Assembly (NCBI GenBank): GCA_022842285.1
Contig: JALHPV010000008.1
Location: 5,803-61,111 of the forward strand
DNA length: 55,309 nt
Source: Kofleriaceae bacterium
GTDB taxonomy: Bacteria > Myxococcota_A > Polyangia > Haliangiales > Haliangiaceae
Reading direction: 5' to 3'
Program-made: the position numbers and the translations under genes
Shown here: positions 18,481 to 26,305 of the stretch, one piece after another
Position numbering within the stretch: position 1 is the stretch's first letter
Layout: each line of letters begins with the position of its first letter
The notes under the pieces: generated by a model
The model's input: only the letters and a program-made list of their open reading frames with translations
What the model was told of the DNA's origin: nothing
Database searches by the model: none

Positions 18481-18853
18481 AGAACCATTGTCCATCGATT
18501 CGCTCGAAGGTGGACAGCTCGCGTTGCGCGAAGGGCGTGCCGCGCGTCACGCCGCGGGCGATGAACTCGACCTTGCCCGTCGTGTCGTCCTTGCCGCCCT
18601 TCTCGGTCGCGAGGATCTCGAGGCCCTGCCACTTGGTGTCCTTCGACCACTGCTCGGCCGCCTTCGCATCGACGCTGCTGCGCGTGGCCGCCGTGTGCGT
18701 GGCGATCACGTGACCGATGGCCCCGCGGACGTATGCCGTGTAGCGCGAGCGCATGAGCTCGACGGCCGTGGTGGCCTGCTTCCCCTGGATGATCGGCAAA
18801 CAACACACGGTATCGGGAGCGCCGGAACCGCACGGACAAGGCACGAGAGACAT
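18365..18853 (-). CDS. ychJ: YchJ-family protein with two SEC-C motifs
   Basis: 162 residues, cytoplasmic. It begins with a SEC-C zinc motif ([14 protein letters not shown]), continues with the YchJ middle domain ([15 protein letters not shown], a cystatin/NTF2-like fold) and ends with a second SEC-C motif ([17 protein letters not shown]). This is the standard YchJ (UPF0225) layout and length. The zinc motifs match the C-terminus of SecA, but the physiological role of YchJ is not established. The 3' end overlaps the long N-terminal frame of the neighbouring MYXO-CTERM gene. Confidence 0.92.
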   Translation of the reverse strand: MSLVPCPCGSGAPDTVCCLPIIQGKQATTAVELMRSRYTAYVRGAIGHVIATHTAATRSSVDAKAAEQWSKDTKWQGLEILATEKGGKDDTTGKVEFIARGVTRGTPFAQRELSTFERIDGQWFYVDGEIVKDVPKRAIATTGRNEPCPCGSGKKFKKCHGA

Positions 18854-18896
18854 CGCTTCCCGTGCGTAACACGAGCGGCGCCGCTAAGGTTCGCGC

Positions 18897-19505
18897 ATGG
18901 ATCCACGCGTCGATGACGTCCTCGTCACCTGGTTCGGCATCGACCCCGTGCCGTCGCCCGACATCGTCGCGCGCTGGTACCGCAAGGACCCCGGCTTCGA
19001 CGCCGAGATCCGCACGCGCTTCGGCGAGCTCTACGAGGAAGCGGCCCGCGGCGCGCTGGATGCCTGGCGCTCGGCCGCGCGCTCGGAAGCCGCGCTGCTC
19101 GTCACCCTCGACCAGTTCCCGCGCAACATGTTCCGCGACGACCCGCGGGCCTTCGCCACCGATCCCAAGGCCCTCGAGCTGGCCCGCGATCTCCTCGCCT
19201 CCGGCCGTGCCCGCGAGCTGACCTGGCACCAGCGCGTCGTGGCGCTGCTGCCGTTCCAGCACGCCGAAGATCGCGGCGCGCAGGCGGATGGGGTCGCCGC
19301 GTACGAGGCCCTCGTCGCCGAGGCCACGGCCGCGGATGCACCGCCTGCCGCCCTCGAGACCGTCGCCCAGTCGCTCGACTACGCGAAGCGGCACCAGGTG
19401 GTCATCGACCGCTTCGGCCGCTTCCCGCACCGCAACCGGGTGCTCGGCCGCGCCTCGACCGCCGAGGAGACCGAGTTCCTGAAGCAGCCCGGCTCCTCGT
19501 TCTGA
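18897..19505 (+). CDS. DUF924 family protein
   Basis: 202 residues, soluble. Family markers: VLVTWFG near the N-terminus, LVTLDQFPRNMFRD around residue 68, the LLPFQHAED helix and the closing FGRFPHRNRVLGR. DUF924 proteins adopt an all-helical TPR-like fold and have no established biochemical role. Length is typical. It stands alone between a minus-strand YchJ gene and the convergent methyltransferase gene. Confidence 0.9.
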   Translation: MDPRVDDVLVTWFGIDPVPSPDIVARWYRKDPGFDAEIRTRFGELYEEAARGALDAWRSAARSEAALLVTLDQFPRNMFRDDPRAFATDPKALELARDLLASGRARELTWHQRVVALLPFQHAEDRGAQADGVAAYEALVAEATAADAPPAALETVAQSLDYAKRHQVVIDRFGRFPHRNRVLGRASTAEETEFLKQPGSSF

Positions 19506-19541
19506 GCGCCAGCCTCTCTGCTCACCCGAGTGTGACGCCAA

Positions 19542-20351
19542 CTACGCAGGCATGCCGAAGGCGGCCCGCACGGCGCGAAAGGCATCGGTCCAGATGCCGG
19601 CCTCGTCGCGGACCGTGAGGGAGTGCGAGGTGTGCGGAGCGGGCTGCGCGGCGAAGACATCGACGCAGAGGAGGGGCGCCTTGCCGGCGCGCGGGATGAT
19701 GTCCCAGTGCTCGGTGTGGTGGAGTGCGGGCGCGACGATGCGGTCGCGCTGGAGGATCGACGAGCAGATCACGACGCGGCCGGTGGGCGCGACGAGCGGC
19801 GTGGCGGTGGCGAGGTAGTCCTCGGGACCCCCGCGCGCTTCGAAGCGGCAGGCCATCGCGTGGGCCTTGTCGGACTCGGTGCCCGTGCCGCGTGGGAAGT
19901 AGGGCGGGGTGCCGGTGATGAGATCGAACGGGCCGGTGAGGGGCGTGGTGCGGAGGTCGCCGTCGAGGATGCGGGCGCGCGCACCGTTGTAGGCGATCGA
20001 GCGCCGGCCCATCGCGGCGCGATCGAGCTGGGCCTCGATGCCGGTGACGTCGGCGTGGGGGAGCTTCCAGGCGACCATGAGGAGCACGCTGCCGAGGCCG
20101 CAGCCGAGATCGAGAGCGCGGTAGGGCTGCTCGAGACTCATGCCGCGGGTGGCGACGTAGGCGGTGACGAGGTCGTCGAGGGACCAGCGGTGGCCTTGCT
20201 GCTTCTGGAAGAGGCGCCAGTCGCCGGCGAGGTAGCAGAGGTCCTCGTCGTCGGCGGGCGCGAGGTCGGGGCGGCCCTGGTCGCCGAGGGGAGCGGGGCC
20301 CGGAGCGGTCCAGCCCGGCGGGCGGCGCGCGGTGCGGATGATGCCGGGCAT
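19542..20351 (-). CDS. TrmN6-like methyltransferase
   Basis: 269 residues. A class I SAM-dependent methyltransferase of the methyltransferase-small type that methylates N6 of adenine 37 in tRNA-Val in Escherichia coli. SAM motif I is LDLGCGLGSVLL; motif IV is ITGTPPYFP, a variant of the usual NPPY (Gly-Thr in place of Asn). The start is the ATG at 20351, giving [10 protein letters not shown]; it shares a base with the upstream stop (TGATG). A second copy of this subfamily (VTGSPPYFP) lies at 48194-48991. The genes upstream, an RluE-like enzyme and Tgt-MnmD, support an RNA substrate. The exact target is unproven. Confidence 0.8.
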   Translation of the reverse strand: MPGIIRTARRPPGWTAPGPAPLGDQGRPDLAPADDEDLCYLAGDWRLFQKQQGHRWSLDDLVTAYVATRGMSLEQPYRALDLGCGLGSVLLMVAWKLPHADVTGIEAQLDRAAMGRRSIAYNGARARILDGDLRTTPLTGPFDLITGTPPYFPRGTGTESDKAHAMACRFEARGGPEDYLATATPLVAPTGRVVICSSILQRDRIVAPALHHTEHWDIIPRAGKAPLLCVDVFAAQPAPHTSHSLTVRDEAGIWTDAFRAVRAAFGMPA

Positions 20352-20890
20352 CAGGCGACCGCCACCTCGCGCCATTCGCCGGGGGCGAGGCCGTCGAGGG
20401 CGTAGGGGCCGATCTGCGTGCGCACGAGGCGCAGCGTGCCGTGGCCGACGGCGGCGGTCATGCGGCGGACCTGGCGGTTGCGGCCCTCGCGGATGACCAG
20501 CTCGATCCACGTGTCGGGGACGGACTTGCGGAAGCGAATGGGCGGCGTGCGCGGCCAGATCCAGGCGGGGGGCTCGATCGCGCGGGCGTCGGCGGGGAGG
20601 GTGGGGCCATCCTTGAGGGTGACGCCTTTGCGCAGGCGAGCGAGGGCGTCGTCGGTGGGCACGCCTTCGACCTGGGCGAGATAGGTCTTGGGCGCCTTCC
20701 AGCGCGGATCGGTGAGGCGCTGGTTCAAGTGGCCGTCGTCGGTGAGGAGGAGCAGGCCCTCGCTGTCGTGGTCGAGGCGGCCGGCGACGTACACACGCGG
20801 GGGCAAGCCGAAGGCGGCGAGGGTGGGGCGGCCCTCGTCGTCGGTGAACTTGGTGTGCACCAGGTACGGCTTGTTGAGCGCGATCAGCAT
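20351..20890 (-). CDS. Pseudouridine synthase, RluE-like
   Basis: 179 residues of the RsuA/RluB/RluE group, without the N-terminal S4 domain, as is usual for RluE. The catalytic Asp lies in [17 protein letters not shown] (about residue 38). LNKPYLV at the start and the basic [11 protein letters not shown] motif near residue 145 are family marks. In E. coli RluE modifies U2457 of 23S rRNA; the target here is inferred. The ATG at 20890 overlaps the Tgt-MnmD stop as TGATG, and its own stop overlaps the TrmN6-like start in the same way. Confidence 0.88.
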   Translation of the reverse strand: MLIALNKPYLVHTKFTDDEGRPTLAAFGLPPRVYVAGRLDHDSEGLLLLTDDGHLNQRLTDPRWKAPKTYLAQVEGVPTDDALARLRKGVTLKDGPTLPADARAIEPPAWIWPRTPPIRFRKSVPDTWIELVIREGRNRQVRRMTAAVGHGTLRLVRTQIGPYALDGLAPGEWREVAVA

Positions 20891-22908
20891 CAGGGCCGGC
20901 CCCACTGCGGATGCGAGGCGATGACCTGCTCGAGAGCGTCGCGCGCGTCGGCCGGGATGTCAGCGCCGAGCTTGGCGGTGGAGCGCGCGCGGCGGGCGAG
21001 CCAGTCGGCGCCGAGGATCGCGTGGTGTGCGAGGTCGTCGGCGGTCGGATGCGCGAGGGCGATCGTCGTCTCCTCCTTGGGGCCCGACGGCACGCCGCGC
21101 GCGACGTAGAAGCCAGCGGCGAGGAGCGCGGAGCGGATCGCGGTGGACGCAGAGTAGGTGATCACCTCCGTCGGGCGATCGAGGAGGGCGAAGAGCGCGC
21201 GGAACGCGTCGAGGGTCCACATGCGCGTGTCGGTCTTCGCGGAGAAGGGATCCCAGAAGACGACGTCGGGGCGCGGCGCGCGGGTCATGCCGGTGAGGGC
21301 ATCGCCGTGGACGAGCTCCCAGCGGAGGCCGCCGCGCTCGTAGGCTTCGCCGCGCAGCAGGCGGTGCGGGCCTTCGTGGCGCAGGTGGATGAACGGCTTC
21401 TGGTGATCGAGGCCGAGGCGCAAGGCATCGAGGTCGTGCTCGAAGCTCACGATGCGCACGCGGCTCGACGGCGGCGCGGCCTCGACGGCGCGGATCAGCG
21501 CGAGGGCGTTGTGGGCAGCGCCGAGGCCGACGTCCCAGACGGTGATATCGCGGCGACCGGCGAGGGCATCGGCGATGGCACGCGACTGATCGACGTACAC
21601 CCGGCGAGCCTCGACGTCGGGGTCGTTGACCGAGTGCATGACCTCGCCCGACGCGACGTGCTGCACGCTCGTGAAGCCCTGCGGCGAGACGACGAGCGAG
21701 AAGGCGCCGCGGGTGGTGGCGGCCCGGGGCTTCGCGCGCGGGACTTTCCCCGGCGGATTATCGACGTCGCTGCGGCCCAGCTCGTCGCGGCGCCGCGGAT
21801 AGATCGACGCGAACGAGCCATCGCGGATCGCGGCGCGTAGCTCGGCCATGAGCGACAGGTAGAAGCGCAGGTTGTGGAACGAGAGGAGCTGCCAGCCGAG
21901 CGGCTCCTTGCACTTCACGAGGTGATGCAGGTACGAGCGCGAATACGTCGCGCACGCTTCGCACGGGCACGCCGGATCGAGCGGGACCTCGGCGGCCGCG
22001 TGCACACCGCGCACGAGATCGATGCGGCCGCGCGACGTGAAGGCGAGGCCCTGCTGCGCCCACGCCGTCGGCAGCACGCAGTCGAACATGTCGACGCCGC
22101 GATGCACGCCCTCGATCAGATCGAGCGGCGTACCGACGCCCATCAGGTAGCGCGGCTTGTCGCGCGGCAAGAGCTCCGTGACCAGCTCCGTCGTGTCTTC
22201 CCGCTCGGCGCGCGTCTCGCCGACAGCCAGGCCGCCGATCGCATAGCCGTCGAAGCCCTGCATGGTCGTCAGCACGTCGGCACTCACGCGCCGCAGCGCC
22301 GGGAAGCACGCCCCCTGCACGATCGCGAACAGCGCGTTGGGCGAGCCTTCGCGGGCGGCGAGCGAACGCGCGGCCCAGCGATGCGTGCGGTGCATCGCCT
22401 CCTCGGCGAGGGCGAGCGGGCTCGTGGAGTCGATCAGGTGATCGAACACCATCATGATGTCCGATCCGATCGCCCGCTGCATCCCGATCGATGACTCGGG
22501 CGTCAGCATGATGCGCCGCCCGTCGGCGGTGGAGCGAAACTCGACGCCGTCCTCGCTCACCGTCGCATTGCGCGAGAGCGAGAACACCTGGAAGCCGCCC
22601 GAGTCCGTGAGTAGCGCGCCCGGCCACTTCATCCACCCGTGGAGCCCACCGACGCGCTCGAAGTGCTCGCGGCCCGGGCGCAGCATCAAGTGAAACGTGT
22701 TGCCGAGGATGATCGTCGGCCCGAGCGCGGCGAGTTGTTCGCGCGTCTGCGTCCGCACGGCGCCGCGCGTGCCCACCGGCATGAACACCGGCGTCTCGAT
22801 CACACCGTGCGCGGTCGTGATCCGACCCGCTCGAGCGCGCGAGCCTTGAGCCTCGGCGAGGCGCGAAAATTCCACGGCCACGCTTGTACCGCGGCTCGCC
22901 GGAGACAT
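20890..22908 (-). CDS. tgt: Fusion of tRNA-guanine transglycosylase (Tgt) and MnmD-like methyltransferase
   Basis: 672 residues, two enzymes in one chain. Residues 10-385 are a complete Tgt, which inserts preQ1 at G34 of tRNAs: [12 protein letters not shown] (Asp about 101), GGLAVGE, nucleophile [10 protein letters not shown] (Asp about 274) and zinc ligands CPCEAC plus the His in LSFHNLRFY. After a basic Pro/Ala linker (about 385-400), residues 400-660 match MnmD/DUF752, the methyltransferase half of MnmC acting on U34: [13 protein letters not shown] (SAM), [10 protein letters not shown], a [10 protein letters not shown] helix and ITYSAST. Both act on the wobble base. No stop or frameshift separates them. 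GTGs at 22881 and 22875 are alternative starts. Confidence 0.9.
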   Translation of the reverse strand: MSPASRGTSVAVEFSRLAEAQGSRARAGRITTAHGVIETPVFMPVGTRGAVRTQTREQLAALGPTIILGNTFHLMLRPGREHFERVGGLHGWMKWPGALLTDSGGFQVFSLSRNATVSEDGVEFRSTADGRRIMLTPESSIGMQRAIGSDIMMVFDHLIDSTSPLALAEEAMHRTHRWAARSLAAREGSPNALFAIVQGACFPALRRVSADVLTTMQGFDGYAIGGLAVGETRAEREDTTELVTELLPRDKPRYLMGVGTPLDLIEGVHRGVDMFDCVLPTAWAQQGLAFTSRGRIDLVRGVHAAAEVPLDPACPCEACATYSRSYLHHLVKCKEPLGWQLLSFHNLRFYLSLMAELRAAIRDGSFASIYPRRRDELGRSDVDNPPGKVPRAKPRAATTRGAFSLVVSPQGFTSVQHVASGEVMHSVNDPDVEARRVYVDQSRAIADALAGRRDITVWDVGLGAAHNALALIRAVEAAPPSSRVRIVSFEHDLDALRLGLDHQKPFIHLRHEGPHRLLRGEAYERGGLRWELVHGDALTGMTRAPRPDVVFWDPFSAKTDTRMWTLDAFRALFALLDRPTEVITYSASTAIRSALLAAGFYVARGVPSGPKEETTIALAHPTADDLAHHAILGADWLARRARSTAKLGADIPADARDALEQVIASHPQWGRP

Positions 22909-22965
22909 GGGCGTGTCGCGCCGCCCGCACCCGCTCGCAAGTAGGCGCGCCCCCATCGGTCCGCG

Positions 22966-22981
22966 TGGCACGGCCGATGCT
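22966..22981 (+). promoter_or_regulatory. Putative sigma54 (-24/-12) promoter
   Basis: TGGCACGgccgATGCT matches the sigma54 consensus TGGCACG-N4-TTGCW at every fixed position but one, with the essential GG and GC at the right spacing. Transcription would begin near 22992, leaving a leader of about 40 bases before the TPR lipoprotein ATG at 23032. Myxococcota use many such promoters. No activator site is evident. Confidence 0.55.
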
Positions 22982-23031
22982 CTATCTCCTCGGCGGGAAC
23001 CGGCTTCGTCCGGTCTCGACAAGGATTCGCC

Positions 23032-23904
23032 ATGAAGAAGCTCCTCCTCTCCCTCCTCGTTCTGGGTGCGTGCGGCGGCGATCGGATCTCTCCGACGCCG
23101 ACCGAGGTCGCGCCCGCTCCTCTCCCGGTGTCGCCGGTCGTGCCCGTGCCCGACATCCCCACCACACCGCCGCCCGTCGCCATCGTCGCCGAGCCGCCCC
23201 TCCAGGAGCTGCCGGTCGTCCCCGACGTCGCGCCTGTCACCTACGCCGATCACATGAAGCAAGGCCTCGCCCTCGTTGCCACCGGCGACCATGCGAAGGC
23301 GCGCGCCATGTTCGAGGCCGCGGCCAAGCTCGACAAGCAGCAAGCCGCTCCGCACGTCGAGCTCGCCCGCAGCTTCATCACCGAGGGCGACCGCGCCGGT
23401 GCGATCAAGTCCGCCACCAAGGCCATCAAGCTCGCGCCCTCCTCCTCGCAGGCGTGGAACACCATGGGCCGCGCCGAGCTCCTCCGTCACGCCTACGACG
23501 CGGCCGTCGCCGCCTTCACCAAGGCCGTCGAGCTCGACGACTCCAACCTCTGGGCCTGGAACAACCTCGGCTACACCCACCTCCAGCGCAAGGAGTACGA
23601 GCTCGCCATCACCGCCCTCCTCGAGGCGACCGCGCACCCCAAGGCCACCGGCTACATGTTCAATAACCTCGGCACCGCCTACGAGCAGCTCGACGAGCTC
23701 GACGACGCCCGCACCGCCTTCACCAAGGGCGGCGACCTCGGCTCCGTCGCGGCCGCCTCCTCGCGCCAGCGCCTCGAGGGCGTCGACACCGTTGTCACCT
23801 ACAACATCGACGACGCCGAGCCGCCGATCGAGGAGGAGCAGCCGGCGCCGGACGATGATTTCGACGAGGACGCCCCGGTCGATGCAGGCGTCCCGGTGAC
23901 GTAG
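23032..23904 (+). CDS. TPR-repeat lipoprotein
   Basis: 290 residues. Start supported by the Shine-Dalgarno-like aagga 7 bases upstream. Signal peptide with lipobox LVLGA-C14. Residues 18-70 are a Pro/Val-rich extended linker. About four tetratricopeptide repeats occupy 75-225 (GLALVATGDHAKARAMFEAA, AWNTMGRAELLRHAYDAAV, AWNNLGYTHLQRKEYELAI, MFNNLGTAYEQLDELDDA), a scaffold for protein contacts. The acidic tail is EEEQPAPDDDFDEDAP. Located in the periplasm or at the outer membrane inner leaflet. Preceded by a sigma54-like promoter and followed directly by the palindromic repeats. Confidence 0.88.
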   Translation: MKKLLLSLLVLGACGGDRISPTPTEVAPAPLPVSPVVPVPDIPTTPPPVAIVAEPPLQELPVVPDVAPVTYADHMKQGLALVATGDHAKARAMFEAAAKLDKQQAAPHVELARSFITEGDRAGAIKSATKAIKLAPSSSQAWNTMGRAELLRHAYDAAVAAFTKAVELDDSNLWAWNNLGYTHLQRKEYELAITALLEATAHPKATGYMFNNLGTAYEQLDELDDARTAFTKGGDLGSVAAASSRQRLEGVDTVVTYNIDDAEPPIEEEQPAPDDDFDEDAPVDAGVPVT

Positions 23905-23905
23905 G

Positions 23906-24026
23906 TGTCGCAGGGGTCGGACCCCTGCGACAGGGAGTGCAGGTGTCGCAGGGGTCGGACCCCTGCGACAGGGATCTTCCCGGCCTCCCGGCCGCCAGGT
24001 GTCGCAGGGGTCGGACCCCTGCGACA
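23906..24026. repeat. Three copies of a 27-bp palindrome (REP-like)
   Basis: Identical copies at 23906-23932, 23944-23970 and 24000-24026. Each is a 13-bp arm (tgtcgcaggggtc), a single G and the perfect reverse complement. The conserved unit extends a few bases (ggtgtcg..gacaggga). The copies are separated by 11 and 29 bases, and the second and third gaps share cttcccggc/cctcccggc sequence. They lie just after the TPR lipoprotein stop codon and before recQ. They look like REP/BIME-type intergenic elements; transcript-end stabilisation or termination is possible. Confidence 0.85.
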
Positions 24027-24074
24027 GGGATCCTCCCGGCTGCCGGGGGTCAGACGGTGGTGATACGACGGGAT

Positions 24075-25703
24075 ATGGAGCCGTCGGCTGCACGGGCCGT
24101 TTTGCGCGACGTGTTCGGGCACGCGGACTATCGCGGCGGGCAGCGCGAGGCGGTCGAGGCGGTGCTGGCGGGGCGCGACGCGGTGGTGCTGCTGCCGACG
24201 GGGGCGGGGAAGTCGCTCTGCTACCAGGTGCCGGCGGTAGCGCTGGCGCGGGCCGGGCAGGGGACGACGATCGTCATCTCGCCGCTGATCGCGCTGATGG
24301 ATGACCAGGTGGGCGCGCTGGCGGGGCGTGGGATCGTGGCCGCGGCCATTCACAGTCATCAGGAGGATGACGAGCGGCGCGAGGTCATCACGCGGTTCGC
24401 GCGCGGCGAGCTGGAGCTCCTGTACGTGTCTCCGGAGCGGGCGGCGCTGGCGAGCTTCCGGCAGCTGGCGGCGCGGGTGCGGGTGGCGATGCTGGCGATC
24501 GACGAGGCGCACTGCGTGAGTCAGTGGGGGCATGACTTCCGGCCCGAGTACATGGAGCTGCACGAGCTGCGGCGGATCGTTCGAGCACCAACGATTGCGC
24601 TGACGGCGACGGCCACGCCGCGGGTGATGACGGAGATCGCGAGCGCCCTGGAGCTGGCGGAGCCGGTGCGGGTGAGCGGTGACTTCCGGCGGCCGAACCT
24701 GAGCTTCGAGGTGCGGCGGCTGCCGAAGGATGCGGAGCGCATCGCGGCGACGATCGCGACGCTCGACGAGGCGGGGCTGCGGGGGCGGGGGACAGGGCGC
24801 GCGATCGTGTACTGCGCCACGCGGAAGAAGACGGAGCTGGTGGCGGGCGAGCTGAAGTCGGCCGGCTTCGCCGTCGGGCACTACCACGCGGGCCGGACGG
24901 CGCTGGCCAGGGAGCGGTCGCAGCGGGCGTTCGCGACGGCGCGGACGCGGGTGCTGGTGGCGACGAGCGCGTTCGGGATGGGCATCGACTATCCGGACGT
25001 GCGCGTCATCGTGCACTTTCAGGCGCCGGGGAGTCTCGAGGCGTACTACCAGGAGGCGGGGCGGGCGGGCCGCGACGGCGAGCCGGGGCGGTGCGTCCTG
25101 CTGTTCGGGGCGAGTGACCTCGTCACGCAGCGCCGGCTGATGGAGCGCGGACGTGGCAGCGTGGCGGCGCAGACGCGGGCGGAGGATGCGCTCGCGGCCA
25201 TCGAGGCGTACGTGCACACGGCCACCTGCCGGCAGGTGCAGCTGTGCGCGCACTTCGAGCCGGCGGGCGAGCATGCGCGCTGCGCCAGGTGTGATGTCTG
25301 CACGGGCGTGGTCGCCGAGGAGCTGCATGCGCCGGTCGAGCTGCGGGCGAGCCCGCGGCCGGCGAAGCCCCGCATGCTCACGCCGCGCGCCGAGCGCAAG
25401 GCCGGTCGGCGTCCGCCGTGGCTCGCGAAGAACGCCGAGGGCCGCGCCGAGCGTCAGCGCGATCGTCGGCCGCGGACGAACAGTGTCACGCTCGAGCTGG
25501 ATACGTACCGCAAGCGCATGGCACGTCAGCTCAAGTGGAAGGCGTACATGGTCTTCCAGCAGAAGACGATCGCCGCCATTGCCGAGCAGCGGCCGCTGTC
25601 GCGCGATGCATTGCTACGGATCCCGGGGCTCGGTCCCGCGAAGATCGCGCGCTTCGGCGACGACATCATCGCCGTCGTGCGGCGTCACAGCCCGAGCGAG
25701 TAG
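24075..25703 (+). CDS. recQ: RecQ-type ATP-dependent DNA helicase
   Basis: 542 residues; unwinds DNA 3' to 5' in recombination and repair. Helicase motifs: Walker A LLPTGAGKSLCYQ (39-51), ISPLIALMDDQ, motif II DEAHCVSQWGHDFRPEY (142), TATATPRV, IVYCATRK, GMGIDYPDVR and YYQEAGRAGRDG. The RecQ zinc-binding cysteines are at C384 (CRQVQLC) and CARCDVC (about 403-409). The C-terminus is shortened: a basic linker replaces much of the winged-helix, and an HRDC-like end follows (LLRIPGLGPAKIARFG). The ATG at 24075 avoids the palindromic repeats. It overlaps the convergent tpm gene by 19 bases. Confidence 0.93.
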   Translation: MEPSAARAVLRDVFGHADYRGGQREAVEAVLAGRDAVVLLPTGAGKSLCYQVPAVALARAGQGTTIVISPLIALMDDQVGALAGRGIVAAAIHSHQEDDERREVITRFARGELELLYVSPERAALASFRQLAARVRVAMLAIDEAHCVSQWGHDFRPEYMELHELRRIVRAPTIALTATATPRVMTEIASALELAEPVRVSGDFRRPNLSFEVRRLPKDAERIAATIATLDEAGLRGRGTGRAIVYCATRKKTELVAGELKSAGFAVGHYHAGRTALARERSQRAFATARTRVLVATSAFGMGIDYPDVRVIVHFQAPGSLEAYYQEAGRAGRDGEPGRCVLLFGASDLVTQRRLMERGRGSVAAQTRAEDALAAIEAYVHTATCRQVQLCAHFEPAGEHARCARCDVCTGVVAEELHAPVELRASPRPAKPRMLTPRAERKAGRRPPWLAKNAEGRAERQRDRRPRTNSVTLELDTYRKRMARQLKWKAYMVFQQKTIAAIAEQRPLSRDALLRIPGLGPAKIARFGDDIIAVVRRHSPSE

Positions 25704-26305
25704 CAGTTGTCCTTGAGGAGTGGGTCGTCGGGAGCCCGGTAGTCGGGCCGCGTCTCGAGCAGGGTGATCTTCGCGCCTGGGTACAGGTGGCGCAGCTCGT
25801 ACTCCGAGACGGAGAACGGCGGGCCTTCGCGGTGTCCCTCCGGGTACTCGAAGCAGATCTGGAGGATGCGGGCGTTGGCGAGGCACAGCGACCGCACGTG
25901 CTCCGCGTAGCGAGGCCGCACATCCGGCGGCAAGGCCACCAGCGCCGCGCGGTCGTACACCGCATCGAACTGGCCGATGACGTCGGACGTCGCGGCGAAG
26001 ACATCGCCCGCGTAGATCGTGATCGCACCCGCCTCGTACTCGACGAGCGCGCCGCGAACGGTGATGACGGGCTCGAGCTGGTGCTCCGCGAAGAACGCCC
26101 TCACCGCATCCTCGACGAGCTCGACGCCGACCACCTTGTGCCCACGCTCGGCGAGCCAGCTCAGGTCCTCGGCCTTGCCGCACAGGGGCACGAGGACCCG
26201 CGGGGCTCCGGCCAGCACCGCGTGGTGCGCCTCGAGGAACGAGTTCGGCTTGCCCTCGTGAAAGCCGATCTTGTTCTCCGCCCAGCGGTCCTCCCAGAAG
26301 CCCAT
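25685..26305 (-). CDS. tpm: Thiopurine S-methyltransferase family enzyme
   Basis: 206 residues. SAM-dependent methyltransferase of the TPMT family, which in bacteria methylates thiopurines and also selenium or tellurium compounds. Family marks: FWEDRWAENKIGFHEGKPN at the N-terminus, VLVPLCGKAEDLSWLAERG (SAM site about 38-56), VVGVEL, and FDAVYDRAALVALPP. Length is typical. The ATG is fused to the stop of the upstream serine hydrolase gene (TGATG), so the two are co-translated. Tail-to-tail overlap with recQ. Confidence 0.9.
   Translation of the reverse strand: MGFWEDRWAENKIGFHEGKPNSFLEAHHAVLAGAPRVLVPLCGKAEDLSWLAERGHKVVGVELVEDAVRAFFAEHQLEPVITVRGALVEYEAGAITIYAGDVFAATSDVIGQFDAVYDRAALVALPPDVRPRYAEHVRSLCLANARILQICFEYPEGHREGPPFSVSEYELRHLYPGAKITLLETRPDYRAPDDPLLKDNCYSLGL

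Noticed and set aside
23906-24026. CRISPR array
   Set aside because: Only three palindromic units with 11- and 29-base gaps of similar sequence, no regular spacers and no cas genes.
22909-24093. N-terminal extension of the Tgt-MnmD frame up to 24093
   Set aside because: It is antisense to the TPR lipoprotein and passes through the palindromic repeats. Tgt similarity begins after 22908.
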